Source of the DNA: Helicobacter pylori
Lineage (GTDB): Bacteria; Campylobacterota; Campylobacteria; Campylobacterales; Helicobacteraceae
Assembly: GCF_001653475.1 (NCBI RefSeq)
Contig: NZ_CP011487.1
Coordinates: forward strand, 806,001-870,000
Direction of reading: 5' to 3'
DNA length: 64,000 nucleotides
Under the pieces are notes generated by a model, which worked only from the letters and a program-made list of their open reading frames with translations, was not told the origin of the DNA and searched no databases. The position numbers were made by a program, and so were the translations under genes. Within the stretch, counting starts at the first letter, position 1; every line of letters begins with the position of its first letter. Shown piece by piece: positions 47,242 through 55,238 of the stretch.

Positions 47242-49265
47242 AAACTTTGCAATTAAACCCTGAGCAATTAAAAGCGGCTTCGGCTTTGAAAGGGTATAAT
47301 TTAGTGATTGCGAGCGCTGGCACAGGAAAGACTTCTACGATTGTGGGGCGCATTTTATACCTGCTTGATAACGGCATCAAGCCTGAAGAAATCTTGCTTT
47401 TGACTTTCACCAATAAAGCGAGTAGTGAAATGATTGCAAGGGTGGCTAAATATTCCAAATTAAGCTCCAAAATTGAAGCGGGCACTTTCCATGCGGTGGC
47501 GTATCGCTATTTAAAAGAGCATTACCCTAATTTAAGCCTAAAGCAGCCTAAAGAATTGCGAAAACTTTTAGAAAGCATTGTGGACACTAAAAACGCGCTG
47601 GCAGATGACGATAAAAAGCCCTACACTCCGCAGCATTTATACGCTCTCTATTCTCTTTATACCAACGCTCTCAAACAAGAAGATTTTAGCGCATGGCTTT
47701 CTAGTAAAAACCCTGAACACACGCCATACGCCGCCTTTTATGAAAACATTTTAAAAGAATTTGAAAACACTAAAAAAAAGCATAATTATATGGACTATAA
47801 CGACTTACTGCTGCTGTTTAAAAAAACGATGCTAGAAAGATCTAGCCCTTATAAAGAAGTGCTTTGCGATGAGTTTCAAGACACTAACCCCTTACAAGAA
47901 TCCATTTTAGACGCTATCAACCCTCCCAGTTTGTTTTGCGTGGGCGATTACGATCAGAGCATTTACGCTTTTAATGGAGCGGATATTTCTATTATTTCTA
48001 ATTTCACTCAAAAATACAAAAACGCCCAGGTTTTCACGCTCACCAAAAACTACCGCTCTTCTAAAGAGATTTTAGATCTCGCTAATCAAGTGATACAGCA
48101 TAACCAACGCATTTACCCTAAAAATTTAGAAGTGGTGAAATCAGGGCGTTTCAATAAACCCACGCTTTTAAATTACAACGACAATATCGCGCAATGCCAA
48201 GACATCGCTAAACGCATTGTCATGCGAAAGAATTTTAAAGAAGTGGCAGTGATTTTTAGGAATAACGCGAGCGCGGATCAATTAGAAGCCGCTTTAAGAT
48301 CCCACAATGTGCCAAGCAAAAGAAAAGGGAGCACAAGCTTTTTTGAATCCAAAGAAGTGGCGTTAGCGTTAGATATTTGCGCGCTAATCTTTAACCCTAA
48401 AGACATTATGGCGGCAATTCATGTTTTAAGCTATATCAGCGATATTGGCTCTAACACCGCTAAAGATATTCATGAGGCCTTAATGCTTTTAGGCGATGGC
48501 GATCTCAAATCAGCCTTAATTCAGCCTAATAAAGAAGCCAAAATTTACACGAAGAAAAAAGAAATCACCTCTATGGGGCTTTTTGAAGAAATCTTTGCCC
48601 TAGAAAACAGCTCAAGGTTTAATAGCGTGATGGATAAAGCGTTTCATTCGCACCCGGTGTTGATGCACCCTAAAATCTCACTCAATGGGGCTAAAATGCT
48701 TAGCGATTTTTTCATTCTTTATACCAAAGCCTCTACCCATTCCCCTAGCGCTTTAATCACACACATTCTAAAAAGCGCGTTTTTTCAAACCTTTAAAACA
48801 CGCCTTTTAAAAGAGCGATCCAAAAATAAGGATGGCTCTTATAACGAGTTTAAAAAACTCCAAGCGCAAAAACGCTTCAATGAAAAAATGGACTTACTGA
48901 GTTCTTTGGCAAAAAATTACCAAAATTTAGGGCGTTTTTTAAACGGCACTTTAATAGGCTCTAGTGAAGCCACGCAAGGTGAGGGCGTGAATCTATTGAG
49001 CGTGCATGCTTCTAAAGGCTTAGAATTTAAAGATGTTTATATTATAGATTTAATGGAGGGCCGTTTCCCTAACCACAAGCTCATGAATACCGGTGGGGGC
49101 ATTGAAGAAGAAAGGCGGCTTTTTTATGTCGCTATCACAAGGGCTAAGGAAAATTTATGGCTTTCTTATGCGAAAAACGAATTGAGAGAAAACGCCAAAC
49201 CTAAAGAGCATAAGCCCTCGGTGTTTTTGTATGAAGCGGGGCTTTTGAAACCCGATTCAAAATAA
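47235..49265 (+). CDS. UvrD/Rep-type superfamily 1 DNA helicase
   Basis: 676 residues from a TTG at 47235, with AGGA 7 bases upstream (HP0911, annotated rep). 3'-5' helicase for replication restart or repair. Motif I ASAGTGKTST is at 26-35, motif Ia LTFTNKAS follows, motif II is LCDEFQDTN, motif III is VGDYDQSIYAFNGAD and motif VI is RRLFYVAITRAKE. All are in order. It is shorter than E. coli UvrD (720). The overlap with the methyltransferase suggests the R-M pair was fitted directly against this gene. Confidence 0.93.
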   Translation: MLETLQLNPEQLKAASALKGYNLVIASAGTGKTSTIVGRILYLLDNGIKPEEILLLTFTNKASSEMIARVAKYSKLSSKIEAGTFHAVAYRYLKEHYPNLSLKQPKELRKLLESIVDTKNALADDDKKPYTPQHLYALYSLYTNALKQEDFSAWLSSKNPEHTPYAAFYENILKEFENTKKKHNYMDYNDLLLLFKKTMLERSSPYKEVLCDEFQDTNPLQESILDAINPPSLFCVGDYDQSIYAFNGADISIISNFTQKYKNAQVFTLTKNYRSSKEILDLANQVIQHNQRIYPKNLEVVKSGRFNKPTLLNYNDNIAQCQDIAKRIVMRKNFKEVAVIFRNNASADQLEAALRSHNVPSKRKGSTSFFESKEVALALDICALIFNPKDIMAAIHVLSYISDIGSNTAKDIHEALMLLGDGDLKSALIQPNKEAKIYTKKKEITSMGLFEEIFALENSSRFNSVMDKAFHSHPVLMHPKISLNGAKMLSDFFILYTKASTHSPSALITHILKSAFFQTFKTRLLKERSKNKDGSYNEFKKLQAQKRFNEKMDLLSSLAKNYQNLGRFLNGTLIGSSEATQGEGVNLLSVHASKGLEFKDVYIIDLMEGRFPNHKLMNTGGGIEEERRLFYVAITRAKENLWLSYAKNELRENAKPKEHKPSVFLYEAGLLKPDSK

Positions 49266-49898
49266 AATGGATTTTTGTATGTTTAAGCAGAAAATAAATG
49301 ACTTTCATGGTAGTGTCTTCACACCAAAACGCTAGCATATCATTTGAATATAGTGGGATTTTGTGGGATACAGGAAAACGCTAGCAACCATAGATTTCAA
49401 CTCTAGCTTGCACTAGAGCCAAAATTTTAGTATAATGGCGTTGCGAGAGCCATTAAAACTATGATTACTAATAATAACTTTATAGTTGGTTATCTCCTTT
49501 CGGGGTAACCACCCGCTATTACCCCAAACCCTAAACATGCTCCAAATTTTCGCAACAAACAAAAGAGAAACCCAGAAATTACTATTTGCGTTGGCGTGAT
49601 TTTACATTAAAACCCTAAGAATGCCAAAAAGCATTTTTAAAACCCACAAAAATTTAAGGCTAATCCCCCATGAAATCCCGTTTTTTTTTTTTGTAAAAAG
49701 CGCTCCAATGGTTGTAACTTTATTGCCTTTATAAGGGGTTTTTAAGGGGATTTTTAAGGTTAGTTTAATTTTTATCATGCGAAAATACCACAATTACATC
49801 TAACAATTTGTATGGTTAAACATTATTTACAATCTTTGATGTAACTTAAATCCCAAATTTAAACTCAATCAAGGAGCATCCCATTGATAAGGAAAATC
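49266..49898. ncRNA. Gene-free stretch before alpA with a candidate structured RNA and a T12 tract
   Basis: Contents in order: two direct copies of AAAACGCTAGCA (49326-49337, 49375-49386); an inverted repeat CTCTAG/CTAGAG (49401-49418); a -10 box TATAAT (49431-49436); then a predicted transcript from about 49443. This holds a 15-codon frame MITNNNFIVGYLLSG (49461-49508). Two mutually exclusive hairpins overlap its stop: GGTTA/TAACC (49488-49510) and GGGGTAA/TTACCCC (49502-49525). A run of 12 T at 49681-49692 lies about 200 bases before alpA. The RNA call is inference from promoter and fold. Confidence 0.4.
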
Positions 49899-51446
49899 AT
49901 GATAAAGAAAAATAGAACGCTGTTTCTTAGTCTAGCCCTTTGCGCTAGCATGAGTTATGCCGAAGATGATGGAGGGTTTTTCACCGTCGGTTATCAGCTT
50001 GGGCAAGTCATGCAAGATGTCCAAAACCCAGGCGGCACTAAAAGAGACGAACTCGCAAGAGAGCTTAACGCTGATGTAACGAACAACATTTTAAACAACA
50101 ACACCGGAGGCAATGTCGCAGGGGCGTTGAGTAACGCTTTCTCCCAATACCTTTATTCGCTTTTAGGGGCGTATCCCACTAGTCTCAATGGTAACGATGT
50201 GTCTGCGAACGCTCTTTTACAGGGTGCGGTAGGCAGTGGGACTTGCGCGGCTGCAGGGACAGCTGGTGGCAGCTCTCTTAACACTCAAAGCGCTTGCACC
50301 GCTGCGGGCTATTATTGGCTCCCTAGCTTGACTAATAGGGTTTTAAGCACGATCGGTAGTGAGACTAACTACGGCACGAACACCAATTTCCCCAACATGC
50401 AACAACAGCTCACCTACTTGAATGCGGGGAATGTGTTTTTTAACGCGATGAATAAGGCTTTAGAGGCTAAGAATGGAACTAGTGAAACTAGTGGTGCGAC
50501 TGGTCCAAATAATGAAACTTACTCTACACAAGCTATTCAATACCTTAAAGGCCAACAAACAATTCTCAATAACGCAGCCAACTTGCTCAAGCAAGATGAA
50601 TTGCTTTTAGAAGCTTTCAACTCTGCCGTAGCCGCCAATATTGGGAATAAGGAATTCAATTCAGCCGTTTTTACAGGTTTGGTGCAAGGCATTATTGATC
50701 AATCTCAATTGGTTTATAACGAGCTCACTAAAAACACCATTACCGGGAGTGCGGTTAATAGCGCTGGGATAAATTCCAACCAAGCTAACTCTGTGCAAGG
50801 ACGTGCTAGTCAGCTCCCTAACGCTCTTCTTAACGCAGAAGAAACTTTGAATAAAATCAACGCGCTCAATAATCAGGTTAGAAGCATGCCTTACTTGCCC
50901 CAATTCAGAGCCGGGAACAGCCGTTCAACGAATATTTTAAACGGGTTTTACACCAAGATAGGCTATAAGCAATTTTTCGGGAAGAAAAGGAATATCGGTT
51001 TGCGCTATTATGGTTTCTTTTCTTATAACGGAGCGAGCGTGGGCTTTAGATCCACTCAAAACAATGTAGGGTTATACACTTATGGGGTGGGGACTGATGT
51101 GTTGTATAATATCTTTAGCCGCTCGTATCAAAACCGCTCTGTGGATATGGGCTTTTTTAGCGGTATCCAATTAGCCGGTGAGACTTTCCAATCCACGCTC
51201 AGAGACGACCCCAATGTGAAATTGCATGGGAAAATCAATAACACGCACTTCCAGTTCCTTTTTGACTTCGGTATGCGGATGAACTTCGGTAAGTTGGACG
51301 GGAAATCCAACCGCCACAACCAGCACACGGTGGAATTTGGCGTAGTGGTGCCTACAATTTATAACACTTATTACAAATCTGCAGGGACTACCGTGAAGTA
51401 TTTCCGTCCTTATAGCGTTTATTGGTCTTACGGGTATTCATTCTAA
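49899..51446 (+). CDS. alpA: Adhesin AlpA (HopC outer membrane protein)
   Basis: 515 residues from the ATG at 49899 with AAGGA upstream; a TTG at 49884 is also in frame. Hop-family porin-like adhesin that binds laminin and gastric tissue, working together with AlpB (HP0912). The signal peptide is MIKKNRTLFLSLALCASMSYA, with the mature start EDDGGFFTVGYQLGQ. The extracellular middle region is Asn/Ala/Thr-rich with one Cys pair. The C-terminal barrel (about 350-515) ends in aromatic residues with Phe last (YSVYWSYGYSF). It is in one operon with alpB, 66 bases apart. No homopolymer switch is visible inside the frame. Confidence 0.95.
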   Translation: MIKKNRTLFLSLALCASMSYAEDDGGFFTVGYQLGQVMQDVQNPGGTKRDELARELNADVTNNILNNNTGGNVAGALSNAFSQYLYSLLGAYPTSLNGNDVSANALLQGAVGSGTCAAAGTAGGSSLNTQSACTAAGYYWLPSLTNRVLSTIGSETNYGTNTNFPNMQQQLTYLNAGNVFFNAMNKALEAKNGTSETSGATGPNNETYSTQAIQYLKGQQTILNNAANLLKQDELLLEAFNSAVAANIGNKEFNSAVFTGLVQGIIDQSQLVYNELTKNTITGSAVNSAGINSNQANSVQGRASQLPNALLNAEETLNKINALNNQVRSMPYLPQFRAGNSRSTNILNGFYTKIGYKQFFGKKRNIGLRYYGFFSYNGASVGFRSTQNNVGLYTYGVGTDVLYNIFSRSYQNRSVDMGFFSGIQLAGETFQSTLRDDPNVKLHGKINNTHFQFLFDFGMRMNFGKLDGKSNRHNQHTVEFGVVVPTIYNTYYKSAGTTVKYFRPYSVYWSYGYSF

Positions 51447-51512
51447 GAAAGGGGGGATCAGACAAATATGAAACAAAATTTAAAGCCATTCAAAATGATT
51501 AAGGAAAATTTA

Positions 51513-53051
51513 ATGACACAATCTCAAAAAGTAAGATTCTTAGCCCCTTTAAGCCTAGCGTTAAGCTTGAGCTTCAATCAAGTAGGCGCTGAAGAAGACG
51601 GAGGCTTTATGACCTTTGGGTATGAATTAGGTCAGGTAGTCCAACAAGTGAAAAACCCGGGTAAAATCAAAGCCGAAGAATTAGCGGGCTTGTTAAACTC
51701 TACCACGACAAACAACACCAATGCCAATACTGCAGGCACAGGAGGTAATGTCGCTGGGACTTTAGGCAATCTCTTTATGAACCAATTAGGCAATTTGGTT
51801 GATTTGTATCCTACTTTGAACACTAGTTCCATCCACCAATGCGGTAGTAGTAATAGTGGTGGTGCTGCTGTTACTGCTGCTACCGCTAGTTCTAGTACTT
51901 GTTTCCAAGGTAACCTGAATCTTTATAACCAAATGGTTAGCTCTATCAAAACTTTGAGTCAAGACATCAGCAAGAATATCTTTCAAGGCAATAACAACAC
52001 CACGAGCGCGAATCTCTCCAATCAGCTCAGTGAGCTTAACACCGCTAGCGTTTATTTGACTTACATGAACTCATTCTTAAACGCTAATAACCAAGCGGGT
52101 GGGATTTTTCAAAACAACACTAATAAAAATTATGGAAGTAATGTTAGTGCCGAGCAAATCGCTTATATCCTAAAGCAAGCTTCAATCACTATGGGGCCAA
52201 GCGGTGATAGCGGAGCTGCCCAAGCGTTTTTGGATGCCGCTTTAGCGCAACATGTTTTCAACTCTGCTAACGCCGGGAATGATTTGAGCGCTAAGGAATT
52301 CACTAGCTTGGTGCAAAATATCGTCAATACTTCTCAAAACGCTTTAACGCTAGCCAACAACGCTAACATTAGCAATTCAACAGGCTATCAGGTAAGCTAT
52401 GGCGGGAATATTGATCAAGCGCGCTCTACCCAACTATTAAACAACGCCACAAACACTTTGGCTAAAGTCACCGCTTTGAATAACGAGCTTAAAGCTAACC
52501 CATGGCTTGGGAATTTCGCTGCCGGTAACAGCTCTCAAGTGAATGCGTTTAACGGGTTTATCACTAAAATCGGTTATAAGCAATTCTTTGGAGAAAACAA
52601 GAATGTGGGCTTACGCTACTACGGCTTCTTCAGCTATAATGGCGCGGGCGTGGGTAATGGCCCTACTTACAATCAAGTCAATTTGCTCACTTATGGGGTG
52701 GGGACTGATGTGCTTTACAATGTGTTTAGCCGCTCTTTTGGCAGCCGAAGTCTTAATGCAGGCTTCTTTGGGGGGATCCAACTTGCAGGGGATACTTACA
52801 TCAGCACGCTAAGAAATAGCCCTCAGCTTGCGAAAAGACCTACAGCGACTAAATTCCAATTCTTGTTCGATGTGGGGTTACGCATGAACTTTGGTATCTT
52901 GAAAAAAGACTTGAAAAGCCATAACCAGCATTCTATAGAAATCGGTGTACAAATCCCTACGATTTATAACACTTATTATAAAGCTGGTGGCGCTGAAGTG
53001 AAATACTTCCGTCCTTATAGCGTGTATTGGGTCTATGGCTACGCTTTCTAA
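51513..53051 (+). CDS. alpB: Adhesin AlpB (HopB outer membrane protein)
   Basis: 512 residues from the ATG at 51513 (MTQSQKVRFLAPLSLALSLS), which has AAGGA 8 bases upstream; an earlier ATG at 51468 is in frame but gives an untypical N-terminus. The signal peptide ends before EEDGGFMTFGYELGQ. Closely related to AlpA, above all in the C-terminal barrel (IGYKQFFGENKNVGLRYYGF, in pieces: IGYKQFFGENKNVG, LRYYGFFSYNG). The last residues are VYGYAF. It binds laminin and is required with AlpA for full adhesion. The middle region is Asn/Ser-rich and variable. Confidence 0.95.
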   Translation: MTQSQKVRFLAPLSLALSLSFNQVGAEEDGGFMTFGYELGQVVQQVKNPGKIKAEELAGLLNSTTTNNTNANTAGTGGNVAGTLGNLFMNQLGNLVDLYPTLNTSSIHQCGSSNSGGAAVTAATASSSTCFQGNLNLYNQMVSSIKTLSQDISKNIFQGNNNTTSANLSNQLSELNTASVYLTYMNSFLNANNQAGGIFQNNTNKNYGSNVSAEQIAYILKQASITMGPSGDSGAAQAFLDAALAQHVFNSANAGNDLSAKEFTSLVQNIVNTSQNALTLANNANISNSTGYQVSYGGNIDQARSTQLLNNATNTLAKVTALNNELKANPWLGNFAAGNSSQVNAFNGFITKIGYKQFFGENKNVGLRYYGFFSYNGAGVGNGPTYNQVNLLTYGVGTDVLYNVFSRSFGSRSLNAGFFGGIQLAGDTYISTLRNSPQLAKRPTATKFQFLFDVGLRMNFGILKKDLKSHNQHSIEIGVQIPTIYNTYYKAGGAEVKYFRPYSVYWVYGYAF

Positions 53052-53455
53052 AAAAGCTCAAGGCCTTTTATAGGCTTTGAATGAAACCACCCCCGCTTTA
53101 AAACAAACCCAAAATCCTTATCAAATAATGGAATTAACCCCCCTATAAGAACGCTTGATTAAAAGCTATTATTTTGCTTTAGCGCTTCAAAGCTCTTTTA
53201 TATTTAAATGGTGGAGTGATCAAACGCTAAAGATGTTTAGGATTTTTAATGGTTTAAAAACTTTGTTTTGTAATTCTGAATTTTATGGTAAAACTCGTTT
53301 TTTAATAGGGGGGTATTTTGAAATCATTCTCCCCCAAAACTAAATCCCCTAACAAAAGAAGAGCGCTTTTAAGAAACTAGCCGCGCAAAGTCTTTTATAC
53401 TAGATTTTAAAAAATGCCTTGGAGTGTTTTTAACTTGCTGTGATTGGATTAAAAA
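53052..53455. other. Gene-free stretch between alpB and hofG
   Basis: Separates two genes that converge here. It holds a weak hairpin just after alpB (CAAGGCC/AGGCTTTG, about 53058-53080) and an imperfect G6/C5 hairpin near 53308-53334, either of which could stop transcription. A 62-codon TTG frame at 53155-53343 has no ribosome site and looks random. Nothing else is visible. Confidence 0.6.
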
Positions 53456-55000
53456 TCAAAACTTCAGCGTGAGGTTGGTCATCATGTAACTTCTGTCTTG
53501 GTAATTAGCGTTAAAATCGCCATCCGGGTTATTGAATTTGGGCGCTCCAAAATACCCTGCTTGATACCCTTTATTGATCCTAGCCCCATAATAAGTGATC
53601 CTAAAGTTAAGAAGAACCGATTCAGTGAACGCATAGCTCGCATTGAATTGCAAGGAGTATTCATTGGCCCTCCCCACTTGCCCTAACGCATTTTTATTCG
53701 CATGAGAGACGCGCCCAAAAACATGCCATGCAAAACGCTTATGGATCCCTCCAACAGAAGTGTAAAAAGTGAAAGTGTTAGCGTTAGTGATCGCATCAGC
53801 CAGCCCATCATAAGCCGTATTATCCCAAAAATCATAGCCAATCATTCCGGCATGCCTAGTCGTTATGGAGATTTCATTACCGATATAGGAAGTGTTATTA
53901 CCCCTTGGCATCGTGTGAGAGCCTAAAAAAGCGTCTGAATTGCCAAAGGTGTTGTAAAAGCCAATGGACCAGTTGAAATTATCCCACCAAAAAACCTGGC
54001 GGATATTTAAAGTAACGCCATTCCTCCCTAACAACGAGCCATGAGGCGTGCTGTCTTCTAAACTATAAGTGTTTGTCTCTGGGTTATACCACCCTCTATA
54101 GTATAGTGGAAAGGTTGTCATGATCATGCTTTGAGAGCGAAAGCCTACATTTTCAAAATTCCTATTCGTGTCATAGACTAGCTTAAAACCAGGAGCGTTA
54201 TAAGTCTTAGGTGCAAAATAATAAAAAAATTGAGCGTCTAAACCTCTATAAGAATAAGTCGTGGTGATCCCATGCCAACCATAATTGATGAAATCGTTGC
54301 TGTTACTGGGATTGCCTCCCTTTTTCAAATAAGGCACTGTCGCAAAAAACTCATAAATCCAAGAGTTAAACGCTAAACCTCTCCCAAAAGAACTCCACCA
54401 CCAAAACCTTAACCTTTGCGTTTCAGTCTTATAGGGCTGATAATACACTTCCCACCCCTGATTCGATCCGCTCATAAAATCAATATTCGCTTCATAACGC
54501 CCCGCCTTAAACCCAAAAACATCCTTGTAATCGTATCGTAAAAAAGCGGTATCCACCACATAAGGCCTTGCATGATAGCTCGCTGATTGAGAAGTCCCCG
54601 CATAAGCAGGGCCAAGATACTTATTGAAAAAGTATCCATGATAGCCCCCAATGAAATTCTCTACAATTGAGCCAAAAATCTTCCCGTTAGCTTGGTTAAT
54701 ATCATACTTAGTCTTATCATAAGGAATGGCTGCAATCGCCCCACCCAAAGAGAAAGAGAGCCTATGGTTTTCGGTGCCTTTAGGGAGTAAATTGACTTTG
54801 ACTTGCGCTAAAGTTACAATATCTATAAAACTTTCAGTAGGATAAATCCCCTTTTTGGTATTGATTTGAGAATTGTTAAAACCAATCTTAGAAAAGTTTT
54901 CCACACGACCACTAAACCGATAATCAAAAGCTTCTACAGGATATAATAAAAACGATAAAAGCGATAAAGAAGAAGTTAAAAAATACTTTTCTTGCCTCAC
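53456..55000 (-). CDS. hofG: Hof-family outer membrane protein HofG
   Basis: 514 residues from a GTG at 55000 with AGGGAG upstream. Recognised as HofG (HP0914), a Helicobacter outer membrane protein family of unknown function. The signal peptide is at about 1-24 (YFLTSSLSLLSFLLYPVEA). The rest is a beta-barrel rich in aromatic and Gly/Asn residues, ending LTLKF. Hof proteins resemble OprD-like porins in length and general layout. A perfect 16-base AT-rich palindrome lies about 42 bases upstream. The gene is transcribed leftwards, as is frpB2 behind it. Confidence 0.88.
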   Translation of the reverse strand: MRQEKYFLTSSLSLLSFLLYPVEAFDYRFSGRVENFSKIGFNNSQINTKKGIYPTESFIDIVTLAQVKVNLLPKGTENHRLSFSLGGAIAAIPYDKTKYDINQANGKIFGSIVENFIGGYHGYFFNKYLGPAYAGTSQSASYHARPYVVDTAFLRYDYKDVFGFKAGRYEANIDFMSGSNQGWEVYYQPYKTETQRLRFWWWSSFGRGLAFNSWIYEFFATVPYLKKGGNPSNSNDFINYGWHGITTTYSYRGLDAQFFYYFAPKTYNAPGFKLVYDTNRNFENVGFRSQSMIMTTFPLYYRGWYNPETNTYSLEDSTPHGSLLGRNGVTLNIRQVFWWDNFNWSIGFYNTFGNSDAFLGSHTMPRGNNTSYIGNEISITTRHAGMIGYDFWDNTAYDGLADAITNANTFTFYTSVGGIHKRFAWHVFGRVSHANKNALGQVGRANEYSLQFNASYAFTESVLLNFRITYYGARINKGYQAGYFGAPKFNNPDGDFNANYQDRSYMMTNLTLKF

Positions 55001-55041
55001 TAAATTCTCCCTAATTTTAATTGTATGATCTTTTTTGTTGA

Positions 55042-55057
55042 GATTATAATTATAATC
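55042..55057 (-). promoter_or_regulatory. Palindrome upstream of hofG (candidate Fur-like operator and -10)
   Basis: GATTATAATTATAATC is its own reverse complement and contains TATAAT on both strands. It resembles H. pylori Fur boxes (TAATAATnATTATTA). It could be the hofG promoter and an operator at once. Confidence 0.5.
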
Positions 55058-55238
55058 AAAAATAACATAAAATTAAAATATTAATTAAAATCCACAACCC
55101 TATTTTACAAAAAATAACACTTTATTGTAAATTGGTTTAAAATCAAAGGATTAAAATCATATATTCGTTATTTCTAAAGAATGTTTTATTTTTGATTAGA
55201 CTAACTACCCATGAAATCCTCATTTTTTAGCCCCGTTA

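Noticed and set aside
53155-53343. 62-codon frame after alpB
   Set aside because: TTG start without ribosome site, no recognisable pattern, and it runs through possible terminators.
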